Under the pieces are notes generated by a model. It searched no databases, had not been told where the DNA came from, and worked only from the letters and a program-made list of their open reading frames with translations. The position numbers and the translations under genes were made by a program. Shown one piece after another: positions 17,125 to 26,141 of a stretch of DNA of 64,000 bases. Within the stretch, counting starts at the first letter, position 1. Every line of letters begins with the position of its first letter. The stretch is taken from assembly GCF_030866805.1 (NCBI RefSeq), contig NZ_CP133019.1, forward strand, positions 2,232,001 through 2,296,000. The letters are read 5' to 3'. The DNA comes from Microbacterium terrisoli (GTDB lineage Bacteria; Actinomycetota; Actinomycetes; Actinomycetales; Microbacteriaceae).

Positions 17125-18258
17125 ATGCGTGCAGAACACCTCGACGACGCCGTCCACACCGCTGTCTCGGCCGGAGCTCCGCTGGTGGTCGCCGGCGTGA
17201 CGGGGCGGGATGCCACGACCTGGCAGACCGCGGACGGGGCAGCGCCGGCCGGCACCGACACCGTGCTGGCGATCTATTCGATGACGAAGGCATTCACCGC
17301 CACGGCGGCCCTGCAGTGCGTCGAGGAGGGCCTCATCGATCTCGACGCGCCGGCGCGGCAGTACGTTCCTGAGATCGCGGCGCTGCAGGTGCTCGAGACG
17401 CTCGACGACGAGGGTCGCGTGCGCACGCGGCCGCCGAAGCGCGACATCACGCCGCGCATGCTGCTGCTGCACACCTCGGGTCTGGCGTACGACATGTTCG
17501 ACAAGCGCTATGCGATCCTGGCTCGCGAGCGGATGCGGCATCCCTCATCAACGCCCCTGTGGGACTCGATCAACACTCCCCTGCTGCACGACCCCGGTCA
17601 ACGGTGGACCTACGGCACCTCGATGGACTGGATGGGGCTCATCATCGCCGCCGTGCGCGGCACGCGCCTCGAGGATGTCTTCGCCGAGCGGATCTATGGC
17701 CCGTGCGGCATGACATCGACGTCGTTCGACGTGTCGGCCGCGATGCGCCCCCGGCTGGCGACCGTGTACCGGCGCCAGCGCGACGGCGAGATCGTGCCGA
17801 CGAAGGTGACGCCGCCGGACGTGCCCGAACTCGACATGGGCGGGCAGGGTCTGTTCTCGACCGTGCCCGACCTGCTGGCCCTGCTGCGGGTGTGGCTGGG
17901 CGACGGGATGGGCGCGCACGGCCGCGTGCTGCAGCCTGAGACGGTCGAGTGGGCGGTGCAGGCAGCGCCGGGCGTGGTGGTCACACCGCTGCCGTCGGCG
18001 ATTCCCGCGCTGACCCGCGAGGCGGACTTCTTTCCGGGAGCGCGCAAGTCGTGGGCCTATTCGTTCCTGCGCAACGAGGACGACGTCGCCGGCGGACGCC
18101 GCGCGGGCTCGCTCACGTGGGCCGGCCTGGCGAACGTGTTCTATTGGATCGATCGGACCACGGGCGTCGCGGCGATCTGGGCCTCACAGCTGCTGCCGTT
18201 CTTCGATCCGGTCGCCGAGCAGGGAGTGCAGGCGTTCGAGCGGGCCGTGTACGCCTGA
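17125..18258 (+). CDS. Beta-lactamase-family serine hydrolase (class C/EstB-like)
   Basis: This 377-residue serine hydrolase has the nucleophile motif SMTK (residues 52-55), the second motif YGTS and a third-motif region SLTWAGLANV. It has no clear signal peptide, which argues for an intracellular esterase or amidase rather than a secreted beta-lactamase. The start at 17125 follows GGTGAAGG. Its place next to the GntR gene, with a shared operator-like site, suggests that it belongs to the same catabolic cluster. Confidence 0.85.
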   Translation: MRAEHLDDAVHTAVSAGAPLVVAGVTGRDATTWQTADGAAPAGTDTVLAIYSMTKAFTATAALQCVEEGLIDLDAPARQYVPEIAALQVLETLDDEGRVRTRPPKRDITPRMLLLHTSGLAYDMFDKRYAILARERMRHPSSTPLWDSINTPLLHDPGQRWTYGTSMDWMGLIIAAVRGTRLEDVFAERIYGPCGMTSTSFDVSAAMRPRLATVYRRQRDGEIVPTKVTPPDVPELDMGGQGLFSTVPDLLALLRVWLGDGMGAHGRVLQPETVEWAVQAAPGVVVTPLPSAIPALTREADFFPGARKSWAYSFLRNEDDVAGGRRAGSLTWAGLANVFYWIDRTTGVAAIWASQLLPFFDPVAEQGVQAFERAVYA

Positions 18259-18333
18259 GAGTGGGGTGTTCGAACGACACCGCCTCCTCCCCAGCCGTGA
18301 CGCGGAACTCATCATCCACAGATTTCGACAGTC

Positions 18334-18374
18334 TCGAACATTTGCTTGCCTCATCTTTCGTAGCTTTGTACTAT
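18334..18374 (+). promoter_or_regulatory. LexA-like box and leaderless promoter of the 13E12 HNH gene
   Basis: TCGAACATTTGCTTGC at 18334-18349 resembles the actinobacterial SOS box TCGAAC-N4-GTTCGA in its left half and partly in its right half. It overlaps the -35 TTGCCT (18346-18351). The -10 TACTAT (18369-18374) follows after 17 bp, and +1 would fall on the ATG at 18381, giving a leaderless mRNA. Mycobacterial 13E12 genes are known LexA targets. Confidence 0.55.
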
Positions 18375-18380
18375 TGACGC

Positions 18381-19748
18381 ATGGAAGACGTACTGAGGGG
18401 ACTCGACGAGGCGGTCACCGCGCTGCGCTCTGCGTGGACCGGCGGTGCGCTCTCCGCGGTGGCCGAAGACCCTTCCGCTCTGAGCCGGGCGCAGCTGGTC
18501 CAGGTGACCGACGCGTTGGGCGCGCTCGGTCGACGGCTCGATACCGTCCGTGCCCAGGTCGCCGCCGAAATCGCGCATGAGTCTCGGCCTGAGCTGGGCG
18601 CCGACTCGCTTGCGAAACAGCAGGGGTACCGCAATGCTGCCGCCCTGCTCGGGGCCACGACCGGCGTCAGTGCCGGCGACGCGCGCCGGCTGATCTCGGT
18701 CGGCAAGGCCATCCAGACCCGCACCAGCCTCACCGGTGAGCCGTTGCCGCCCCGGCACCCACACGTCGCGGCGGGCATGCACGCGGGCACACTCGCCCAG
18801 GGTGCGGCGGCCCTGATCGTCGGGATGCTCGAAAGAGTGGCCGTGCGCTCCTCAGCCGAGGACCGCGACGCCGCCGAACAGCTGCTGGCCACCGCGGCCC
18901 CGGGTCTGTCTCTTGACCAGCTGCGCAAACTCGTCTCACAGGCCGAGGCCTATCTCGACCCCGACGGCGTCGAGCCGGCCGAACGCAACCGCCGCAACGA
19001 GGAATACCTGCGCATGTTCGAACGCGACGGGTTCCTGCTGCTCGACGGCAAGATCGAGGTCGCCCACGGCGCGCCGCTGAAGGCGGCGATCGAGGCGTTC
19101 GTGTCGTTTCTGTTCCGCAACTCGCGCACCGATGTCACCGAGGGCGATGACGAGCCGCCCGCAGGCGCCGGCACCGTGCAGCGTCTGCAGGCCGAAGCGC
19201 TCATCCACCTCGCCGAGCACGCACTGGGCTGCGACGACGACCAGCCTCTGAACGGCGCGACCGTCGTGGTGCGCATGGACCTCGACACCCTGCGCGACGG
19301 CACCGGACTCGCACAGATCGACGGAATCGACACCCCCGCATCGGCGGCCGCTGCCCGGCACGTCGCGGCGTCGGCGAACGTCATCCCCGCCGTCCTCAAC
19401 GGCGACAGCGAAATCCTCGACTGGGGGCGCATGAAGCGCCTGTTCACGCCCGCGCAGAAGCTGTTCCTCGTCGAACGCGACGGCGGGTGCGCAATGTGCA
19501 ACCTGCCACCGGGCATGACCAAGGCACACCACCTGAACTGGTGGGTGCGAGACCACGGCAACACGAACGTCGACGAAGGCGTGCTGCTGTGCGAGTCCTG
19601 CCACCACCGCATCCACGACAACGGCTGGGAGATACGCATCGACGGCCACGGCACGAAGGCCAGAGTCTGGTTCATCCCACCGGGCACCGTCGATCCCACC
19701 CGCACACCCCGCCTCGGCGGACGCGCACGATTCGAGTACGCCGCGTGA
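18381..19748 (+). CDS. 13E12-family DUF222 protein with HNH endonuclease domain
   Basis: This 455-residue protein has an N-terminal helical DUF222 region (about residues 5-340) and a C-terminal HNH domain. The zinc and nuclease residues are C370/C373, H383/H384, N397, C404/C407 and H408-H412. The family is very common and often multicopy in actinobacteria. The chemistry is metal-dependent DNA cleavage, and the biological role is unclear. The upstream LexA-like box points to DNA-damage control. The ATG is probably the transcript's first base. Confidence 0.88.
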   Translation: MEDVLRGLDEAVTALRSAWTGGALSAVAEDPSALSRAQLVQVTDALGALGRRLDTVRAQVAAEIAHESRPELGADSLAKQQGYRNAAALLGATTGVSAGDARRLISVGKAIQTRTSLTGEPLPPRHPHVAAGMHAGTLAQGAAALIVGMLERVAVRSSAEDRDAAEQLLATAAPGLSLDQLRKLVSQAEAYLDPDGVEPAERNRRNEEYLRMFERDGFLLLDGKIEVAHGAPLKAAIEAFVSFLFRNSRTDVTEGDDEPPAGAGTVQRLQAEALIHLAEHALGCDDDQPLNGATVVVRMDLDTLRDGTGLAQIDGIDTPASAAAARHVAASANVIPAVLNGDSEILDWGRMKRLFTPAQKLFLVERDGGCAMCNLPPGMTKAHHLNWWVRDHGNTNVDEGVLLCESCHHRIHDNGWEIRIDGHGTKARVWFIPPGTVDPTRTPRLGGRARFEYAA

Positions 19749-19795
19749 GCGTGAGCGTGCGCGTGAGCGTGGAGCGAGAGCCGACGGCCCGGCGG

Positions 19796-20215
19796 TCAAT
19801 CCCGCACGCGGCGACGCGAAGCGAGCGCGTGGGCCGCGGCATCCAGCACCGCCACCACGGCCACCGTGACCGCGTAGACGACGATGTCGCGCGGATCGAA
19901 CACGGTCCCCAGCACGAGCATGAACGGCGCGAACGCCGCACCCAGCCGCAGCGGAATCCCCGTCAGCTGAAACAGCTCGATCGCCACGCACCACGCGCCG
20001 GCGCCGGCGGCGACCAGCAGCACCTTCCCGCGCGGCGCCAGCACCGTCACCACGGCATACGCCGCGACGGCGTACAGCACGTCGCCCGCGATGTCAGAGA
20101 ACGTGCCTCCGGGCGTCCCGTAGTGGATGCCGAGGCCCGCCGCGATCGCCGTGACGAGCAGCACCAGCCCGGCCCCACGACGAGCCTTGCCGTTGGGCAG
20201 AGCGCTGTCGCTCAC
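19796..20215 (-). CDS. DUF2809 membrane protein
   Basis: This is a 139-residue protein with four hydrophobic helices and the DUF2809 pattern (GDVLYAVAAYAVV, WCVAIELFQLTGIP, LGTVFDPRDIVVYAVTV). The GTG at 20215 overlaps the aldo/keto reductase stop by 4 bp (GTGA), so it is co-translated. The frame extends further upstream inside that gene, but that part is coding for the reductase. Function is unknown. Confidence 0.8.
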   Translation of the reverse strand: MSDSALPNGKARRGAGLVLLVTAIAAGLGIHYGTPGGTFSDIAGDVLYAVAAYAVVTVLAPRGKVLLVAAGAGAWCVAIELFQLTGIPLRLGAAFAPFMLVLGTVFDPRDIVVYAVTVAVVAVLDAAAHALASRRRVRD

Positions 20216-21210
20216 CAGCGCGGATGGATCTCGGCTCGCAGCATCCGGTCGTACACGTCGTGCACGGCGGTGTCGAACGCATCCAGATCCAGCGGCGATC
20301 CGGACTCGAGCAGGGCTGCCGCGCCGGCATTCGCCGACGCCTGCGCCACGCTGCGAGCGCCGGGGATCACCGTCGTGACGCCTGCCCGCGACGCGGCCCA
20401 TGCCAGCGCCGCCGCCGGCAGCGACACACCCTCGGGCAGCACCGCCGCCAGCTCACGCGCGGCAGCGATGCCGGTCTCGAAGTCCACGCCCGAGAACGTC
20501 TCGCCCTGGTCGAACGCCTCGCCGTGCCGGTTGAAGGTGCGATGATCATCCGGCGCGAAGGTCGTCTGCGCCGTGTAGCGGCCGCTGAGCAGCCCCGACG
20601 CCAGCGGCACGCGTGCGAAGACCGCGACCCCGGCCGCCCATGCCGCCGGCAGCACCTCGTCCAGCGGCTTGAGCCGGAACGGGTTGAAGATGATCTGCAC
20701 GTTCGTCACATTCGGGCGCGCGATCGCCTCGAGCGCCTGCGCGCACGTCTCCACCGAGACGCCGTAGGCGGCGATGGCTCCGTCCTCGACCAGCGCGTCG
20801 AGCGCGTCGAAGGTCGCATCGTCCTCGATCACCGCAGACGGCGGGCAGTGCAGCTGCACCAGGTCGAGAGTGTCGACCTGCAGATTGCGTCGGCTGCGAT
20901 CGGTCCACGCGCGGAAGTTGTCCGCCGTGTAGTTCTCGGCGACCTGATCCACGCGCCGCCCCATCTTGGTCGCCACGGTGATGTCGTGTCCTGCGCGCTC
21001 GGCCAAGAACCGGCCGATCAGTGACTCCGACCGGCCGTCGCCGTAGACGTCGGCGGTGTCGAACAGCGTCACGCCCTGGTCGGCGGATGCCGCGAGCACG
21101 GCCAGTGCGTCATCCTCGCTGACGGCGCCCCAATCAGCGCCGAGCTGCCATGTGCCGAGTCCGATGGCCGATACCGAGCGCCCGGTGCGGGCGAGAGAGT
21201 GCTGAAGCAT
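20212..21210 (-). CDS. Aldo/keto reductase
   Basis: This 332-residue NADPH-dependent reductase has the AKR tetrad D51, Y56 (FDTADVYGDGRSE), K82 (VATKMG) and H121 (LVQLHCPP), plus the C-terminal cofactor block VTTVIPGARSVAQASANAGA. The ATG at 21210 was preferred over an upstream start because the family-like sequence begins at LARTGRSVSAIGLGTW. It would reduce an aldehyde or ketone in the cytoplasm; the substrate is unknown. It forms an operon with the DUF2809 gene. Confidence 0.88.
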   Translation of the reverse strand: MLQHSLARTGRSVSAIGLGTWQLGADWGAVSEDDALAVLAASADQGVTLFDTADVYGDGRSESLIGRFLAERAGHDITVATKMGRRVDQVAENYTADNFRAWTDRSRRNLQVDTLDLVQLHCPPSAVIEDDATFDALDALVEDGAIAAYGVSVETCAQALEAIARPNVTNVQIIFNPFRLKPLDEVLPAAWAAGVAVFARVPLASGLLSGRYTAQTTFAPDDHRTFNRHGEAFDQGETFSGVDFETGIAAARELAAVLPEGVSLPAAALAWAASRAGVTTVIPGARSVAQASANAGAAALLESGSPLDLDAFDTAVHDVYDRMLRAEIHPRW

Positions 21211-21235
21211 GTGCCCAGCCTTGCATGTCTGGCGC

Positions 21236-21277
21236 GCTGCCGTGCACCGGCTGCCGTGCACCGGCTGCCGTGTGCGG
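21236..21277. repeat. 14-bp tandem repeat, three units
   Basis: GCTGCCGTGCACCG occurs twice in tandem (21236, 21250), followed by a diverged third copy (21264). The array fills most of the gap between the acyl-CoA ligase stop and the reductase start. Confidence 0.7.
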
Positions 21278-21281
21278 GCGT

Positions 21282-23009
21282 TCAGCGATAGTCGCGATCG
21301 AGATGCTGACCTGTCGCGTCACCCGACGCGACCCGGTCCGCTTCGCGCGCACGCAGGTCGACACGGCGGATCTTGCCCGAGATGGTCTTGGGCAGATCGT
21401 CCACGAACTCGATGATGCGAATCCGCAGATGCGCCGACAGTCGCTCCCGCGCATGCGAGAAGATCGCTCGGGCTGCGGCATCCGGATCAGCGGCCGCCGC
21501 CGGCGTCAGGCAGATGTAGGCCTTCGGCACCGCGAGCCGCAGTTCGTCGGGGCTCGGCACGATCGCCGCCTCGATCACCAGATCGTGCTCGAGCAGGATC
21601 GACTCGAGTTCGAACGGCGACACCTTGTAGTCCGACGCCTTGAACACGTCGTCGGCACGCCCCACATAGGTCAAGTAGCCCTGGGCGTCCCGCGAAGCGA
21701 TGTCGCCGGTGTGGTGATACCCGCCCTCGCGCGACGCGGCCGTGGCTGCGGCATCCTCGTAGTACCCGGACATGAGCCCCAGCACATCCTGCGACAGATC
21801 CAGGCACACCTCGCCTTCGCTTTCGGTGCGCTCCCCCGTCACCGGGTCCACGAGCACCACCGGGTAGCCGGGCGTGGGCCGCCCCATCGAGCCGTCCTTG
21901 ACGACCTGCCCCGGCGAATTGCCGACGCAGCAGGTCATCTCGGTCTGACCGTATCCGTCACGGATGGTCGAACCCCACGCGGTGCGCACCCGGTGGATGA
22001 CCTCGGGGTTCAGCGGCTCGCCCGCGCCCACGAGCTCCCGCGGCGGATGCCGTAGCTGCCCGAGATCGGCCTGGATCAGCATGCGCCACACCGTCGGCGG
22101 CGCGCACAGGGTCGAGACGCGGTGCGCGTCCATCACCTGCATGAGCACCCCGGCATCGAACCGGTCGTAGTTGAACACGAACACCGTCGCCTGCGCGAGG
22201 AACGGCGAATAGAAACTGCTCCATGCGTGCTTCGCCCATCCCGGCGACGAGATGTTCAGGTGCACATCCCCCGGCCGCACGCCCAGCCACCACATCGTCG
22301 AGAGGTGCCCGACCGGATACGACACCTGTGTGTGCGCCACCAGCTTGGGGCGGCTGGTCGTGCCCGACGTGAAGTAGAGCAGCCCGATGTCGTCGGCGGG
22401 CGTCGGACCGTCGGGCTCGAAGTCCTCCGCGGCGGAGTGCGATTCATCCCACCCGACCCACCCCTGCGCCAGCGCGTCACCGTCGCCGCCGATGCCGATC
22501 CGAATGAGGGATGCCGGCACCTGCGACAGCCGGTCGGCCAGCGACGTGAGCGTGACGACCGCGTCGACCTCGCCCTTCTCGACCCGGTACGCGAGATCGG
22601 ACGCCGACAGCAGCGTCGAGGTCGGGATCGAGACCGCACCCAGCTTGCCGATGCCGAGCATGACCTCCCACAGCTCGATCGTGTTGCCCAGCATGACGAT
22701 CACATGCGAACCTCGATGCACGCCCAGCGACGCGAGCCAGTTGGCGACCTGGTCGCTGCGCGCCGACAACTGCCCGTACGACCACGACCGCGACGACAGA
22801 TCGGCCTCGACGATCGTGACGGCCGCACGGTCGGGATTCTCACCGGCCACGACGTCGAACCATTCGAGTGCGAAATTGAACGCGTCCACGTGCGGCCAGG
22901 CGAAGCCGTCCACGGCTGCGTCATAGTCGGTGGCATGGTCGAACAGATAGTCCCTCGCCTCCCGGACGGCCTGAGTGGCAGCCGTGGCGATGCGTCCTTG
23001 TGCGGGCAT
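21282..23009 (-). CDS. AMP-dependent acyl-CoA synthetase
   Basis: This 575-residue adenylate-forming ligase has A3 YFTSGTTSRPKLV, A5 DGYGQTEMTC, A7 YHHTGDIASRD, A8 GYLTYVGRADDVFKASDYKVSP and the catalytic lysine region PKTISGKIRR. The domain layout and the ASDYKVSPFE hinge are typical of medium-chain or aryl acyl-CoA synthetases (MACS/benzoate type). It converts a carboxylic acid, ATP and CoA to an acyl-CoA. No catabolic partner lies adjacent, so the acid is not predictable. Confidence 0.9.
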   Translation of the reverse strand: MPAQGRIATAATQAVREARDYLFDHATDYDAAVDGFAWPHVDAFNFALEWFDVVAGENPDRAAVTIVEADLSSRSWSYGQLSARSDQVANWLASLGVHRGSHVIVMLGNTIELWEVMLGIGKLGAVSIPTSTLLSASDLAYRVEKGEVDAVVTLTSLADRLSQVPASLIRIGIGGDGDALAQGWVGWDESHSAAEDFEPDGPTPADDIGLLYFTSGTTSRPKLVAHTQVSYPVGHLSTMWWLGVRPGDVHLNISSPGWAKHAWSSFYSPFLAQATVFVFNYDRFDAGVLMQVMDAHRVSTLCAPPTVWRMLIQADLGQLRHPPRELVGAGEPLNPEVIHRVRTAWGSTIRDGYGQTEMTCCVGNSPGQVVKDGSMGRPTPGYPVVLVDPVTGERTESEGEVCLDLSQDVLGLMSGYYEDAAATAASREGGYHHTGDIASRDAQGYLTYVGRADDVFKASDYKVSPFELESILLEHDLVIEAAIVPSPDELRLAVPKAYICLTPAAAADPDAAARAIFSHARERLSAHLRIRIIEFVDDLPKTISGKIRRVDLRAREADRVASGDATGQHLDRDYR

Positions 23010-23116
23010 GTGCGCTCCCTTGCGTCGCGTGTGAGTCGCGTGTGATCCGAAGCCTACGCGCTCTGTTTCCTCGCGCGAGCTCGGGTGGTTCTGCCACGGG
23101 TAGAGTCGTTTTTACA

Positions 23117-23130
23117 CACACAACCGTGTG
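23117..23130. promoter_or_regulatory. Inverted repeat upstream of the OsmC-like gene
   Basis: CACAC-AACC-GTGTG forms a perfect 5-bp-arm palindrome flanked by TTTTT and AAAA, 28 bp before the OsmC-like start. It could be a redox regulator site. No OhrR-type regulator gene is adjacent. Confidence 0.4.
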
Positions 23131-23157
23131 GAAAATCGCATCGATGACAGGAGCGAC

Positions 23158-23601
23158 ATGAGCATCGCCGTACGCAACGCCACGACCACGTGGGACGGAC
23201 CCCTCGCCTCAGGCACCGGCACGATCGGGTCCAGCTCGAGCGGTTCGCTGGACAACCTCGAGGCCACCTGGGTCTCGCGCACCGAGGCACCCGGCGGCAA
23301 GACCAGCCCCGAAGAGCTGGTCGCCGCCGCACATTCTTCGTGCTTCTCGATGGCGCTGGCACTGACCCTCGGCGAGCACAAGACTCCCCCGCAGCAGCTG
23401 ACCGTGACCGCCGAGGTGCACCTCGACGCGGTCGACGACGTGCCGACCATCACGACATCCAACCTCACCATCCGCGCCAAGGTGCCCGGTGTGGATGCCG
23501 CGACCTTCGCCTCGATCGTGGACCAGGCCGCCAAGCTGTGCCCCGTCTCCCGTCTGATCACCGGCGCGAAGATCTCCATCGACGCCGCGCTCGAGGACTG
23601 A
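23158..23601 (+). CDS. OsmC-family peroxidase-like protein
   Basis: This 147-residue OsmC/Ohr-fold protein has the two conserved redox cysteines, C62 in AHSSCFSMAL and C128 in KLCPVSRL. Family members reduce organic hydroperoxides using a Cys pair. The ATG at 23158 has AGGAG 6 bases upstream; an earlier start is not needed. It shares a TGATG junction with the hemerythrin gene, suggesting a joint oxidative or nitrosative stress role. Confidence 0.9.
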   Translation: MSIAVRNATTTWDGPLASGTGTIGSSSSGSLDNLEATWVSRTEAPGGKTSPEELVAAAHSSCFSMALALTLGEHKTPPQQLTVTAEVHLDAVDDVPTITTSNLTIRAKVPGVDAATFASIVDQAAKLCPVSRLITGAKISIDAALED

Positions 23602-24077
23602 TGGCCGGCACGGAGCCGGCCGGGACGGAGCTGGCTGACGCGCTCACCCGCGAACACCATGCGATCGACGCCGGCATCGAGGCCTATCTCGCCGGCCTGG
23701 ATGCCGGCGGCGACCCCGCGCCGCTCCGTGAGTCGATGCACGCGCTGCGCCGGCACATCTATCTCGAAGAGTCGTTCCTGTTCCCGCCGCTGAAGCCGAC
23801 CATGATGATGGCGTTGTTCGTCATGCTGCGCGAACACGGCGAACTGTGGCGCTCGATGGATGCGATCGAAGCATCGCTGGATTCTGCGGCGGATGCGGCA
23901 TCCCTGCGCACCGCATGTCAAGAACTTCTGACCCTGCTCGACAGCCACAACCAGAAGGAGGAGCCCGTGGTCTACCCGCGGGCGGATGCCGATCTGTCGG
24001 ACGAGGCGCGCGCACAGCTCGCCGAGTTCCTCGACGCCGGCACGTTCCCCGAGGGATGGACCTGCGAGAAGGCCTGA
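23601..24077 (+). CDS. Hemerythrin-domain protein
   Basis: This 158-residue four-helix protein has the HHE-type iron ligands in REHHAIDAGI, MHALRRHIYLEES, LREHGELW and LDSHNQKEEPVVYPR. It probably binds a di-iron centre and O2, NO or peroxide. Its ATG overlaps the OsmC stop by one base (TGATG), so the two are co-expressed. It also contains MMMAL in the middle helix. The physiological ligand is unknown. Confidence 0.85.
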   Translation: MAGTEPAGTELADALTREHHAIDAGIEAYLAGLDAGGDPAPLRESMHALRRHIYLEESFLFPPLKPTMMMALFVMLREHGELWRSMDAIEASLDSAADAASLRTACQELLTLLDSHNQKEEPVVYPRADADLSDEARAQLAEFLDAGTFPEGWTCEKA

Positions 24078-24119
24078 GCCGCCCTCACCAGGCCGTGCGC
24101 GCGCCCGCCGTCGGTGCGC

Positions 24120-25373
24120 TCACGGCCTGGCCGACGGCACCGTCGAGAGCAGTGTCGGCGAGGTGCGTCGTGAGAGCACCACGTTCGCGAAGGCGCACAG
24201 CACCACGATCCCCGCCGACACGGCCGGCAGTATCAGCGACGCCTGGGCGCCGGCGCGCTGGGCGACCTCGCCGGTCACGGCGGCCCCGATCGACTGCCCG
24301 ACGATCACCGCCGAACCCAGGATCGTCATCACCGTCGCCGAGCGGCCGACCGGGCTGCGTTCGGCCCCGAAGCTGTACTGCGTGACCAGGGTGGGACCGA
24401 CGCCGATGCCGATCAGCGCCAGCGCCCAGGCCATCTGACCGATCGTCGAGACGAACGGAAGCGCGATCGTGCCGGCCAGGATCACCCCGCCGAAGGCGAC
24501 CCATCGCCACGCCAGCGCGAACCGCGCCGGGAAGAACGCCACGCCCAGGGCGAATGCCGCCGAGCCGATGCCCATCACCCCGTAGAGCACACCCGCCTGC
24601 TCGGGCACGCCGCGCTCGTCCATGAACGCCGTCAGGCCGGTCAGGGTCGAGCCGAAGAACAGGCCGACACCGAGGATTCCCACAACGACGACCAGCAGAG
24701 TCGGTCTGAACAGCTGCGAGACCGGGCCGGTCGGCCGATCGTGCGAGCGGGTCTGGCGGCGTGGAGCAGTCGGATGCAACGCGAACGCCGAGACGAACAC
24801 GACCGTGATCACCGCCGCCGCCACCAGCGGCGCCCACGGTGCCAGGAACGAGGCCAGCACGCCCACCACGAACGGACCGATCACGAACACGGTCTCATCG
24901 GCGGCGGACTCGTAGGCCATCGTGGCGTTGAACACGCGGTCCCGGCGCACACCGCGCATCTTCTCGGCGATGATCGTCACCAGCCGCGACCGCGACAGCG
25001 GCGAGACCTGAGGCGCCGTCGCGCCGATGAGGAACGCACACGCCAGCATCGCGGCATCCGGCGCCGGACTGTAGGCGATCCACGCGAACAGCGCCAGCGC
25101 GATGCCGTTGGCAGCTCCCACGATCAGCAGCACTGCGCGCTGGCCGAACCTGTCGGACGCCGCCCCCAGCAGCGGGCCGAAGCACGCGGTGCCCAGCCCG
25201 ACCGCAGCCGAGGTCAGACCGCCCAGCGACAGCGACTGGCGCGCCGAGACGGCGAGGGTCAGCACACCGACGACCATCATCGCGAACGGCAGCCGCGCGA
25301 CGAACGCGATGACGAAATACGAGAAGCCGGTGTGGTGAAGAAGGGAGGACTGTGGCGCGGAGGCGTCTGTCAT
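24120..25373 (-). CDS. MFS transporter
   Basis: This 417-residue protein has about 12 membrane helices and the MFS loop motif LGAASDRFGQRAVLL between helices 2 and 3. The middle cytoplasmic loop is basic (APRRQTRSHDRP). It overlaps the preceding regulator gene by 4 bp, so it is likely an exporter controlled by that regulator. Substrate is unknown. Confidence 0.87.
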   Translation of the reverse strand: MTDASAPQSSLLHHTGFSYFVIAFVARLPFAMMVVGVLTLAVSARQSLSLGGLTSAAVGLGTACFGPLLGAASDRFGQRAVLLIVGAANGIALALFAWIAYSPAPDAAMLACAFLIGATAPQVSPLSRSRLVTIIAEKMRGVRRDRVFNATMAYESAADETVFVIGPFVVGVLASFLAPWAPLVAAAVITVVFVSAFALHPTAPRRQTRSHDRPTGPVSQLFRPTLLVVVVGILGVGLFFGSTLTGLTAFMDERGVPEQAGVLYGVMGIGSAAFALGVAFFPARFALAWRWVAFGGVILAGTIALPFVSTIGQMAWALALIGIGVGPTLVTQYSFGAERSPVGRSATVMTILGSAVIVGQSIGAAVTGEVAQRAGAQASLILPAVSAGIVVLCAFANVVLSRRTSPTLLSTVPSARP

Positions 25374-26083
25374 GGCGTCGGCGACGACTCCTGATCTTCC
25401 GGCGGTGCGGCAGCGGTCAGCTGGCCCTGCGCGTGCTTGCCCTGCGAGTGCTCGCCCACAGCGCCGGCGGCCAGGTGCGCCACACAGGTCTCGGGCCGTT
25501 CATGGCGAACCAGCCGGCTCACCGTGACATCGGTGTCCCAGGCCTTCAGCGCTCCCTGCATGATGCCCAGGTGCACCGAGCAGACGATGTCGGGGCGCTG
25601 CTGTGCCAGCTCGAGGAACGGGCAGTGGCAGACCTCGACGCGCTCTTGTTCGCTTCTGCGCGGCCCGAAGCCGATGCGATCCAAGATGCCCACGAGTCCG
25701 GTCACGGGATCATCGATCTCGGCCTGCTCGGCCTCACGCCGGCCCCAGCGGCGGCCCGCCTCGGTGGCGGCGGCGACCGGGTCGGGGCGGTCCCCCAGTG
25801 CGTCGACGAGGATCTCGGCGAGCATGCGGTAGCGACGCCCGTCGGCGTGGCTCGCCGCCGAGCCGAACAGCTGTGCGGGGCGCCCACGCTGACCGCGCGC
25901 ATCCTTCGTCATCTCGATCTTGCCGGCGGCCACGAGTCGTTCGAGGTGGAACCGCACGGTGTTCGGATGCATACCGAGACGATCAGCGAGCGCCGCAATC
26001 GTCAACGGTTCCTCTGATTCTTCGACGAGACGCAGCACGTCTTCGCGCCGGCTGGCTCGGATGCCCGCTGCCATGCGTGCCAT
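25370..26083 (-). CDS. HTH regulator with cysteine-rich sensor domain (COG2345/SufR-like)
   Basis: This 237-residue regulator has an N-terminal winged helix (PLTIAALADRLGMHPNTVRFHLERLVAAG). Its sensor domain has four cysteines in the pattern VCHCPFLELA, DIVCSVHLG and ETCVAHL. Relatives such as SufR bind an iron-sulfur cluster through similar cysteines; whether this one does is inference. The start at 26083 gives MARMAAG; the ATG at 26074 is equally possible. It is upstream of and overlaps the MFS gene, and is divergent from the DUF488 gene. Confidence 0.8.
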   Translation of the reverse strand: MARMAAGIRASRREDVLRLVEESEEPLTIAALADRLGMHPNTVRFHLERLVAAGKIEMTKDARGQRGRPAQLFGSAASHADGRRYRMLAEILVDALGDRPDPVAAATEAGRRWGRREAEQAEIDDPVTGLVGILDRIGFGPRRSEQERVEVCHCPFLELAQQRPDIVCSVHLGIMQGALKAWDTDVTVSRLVRHERPETCVAHLAAGAVGEHSQGKHAQGQLTAAAPPEDQESSPTP

Positions 26084-26141
26084 TTTACTCAGTCTGGGTC
26101 CCCTCGGGCCGATCCGGGCTCGGCACTCGTACGCTCGACGT

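Noticed and set aside
19744..19772. GTGAGC-type hexamer run after the 13E12 gene
   Set aside because: It is short, imperfect and GC-rich. It is likely simple-sequence noise at a gene end.
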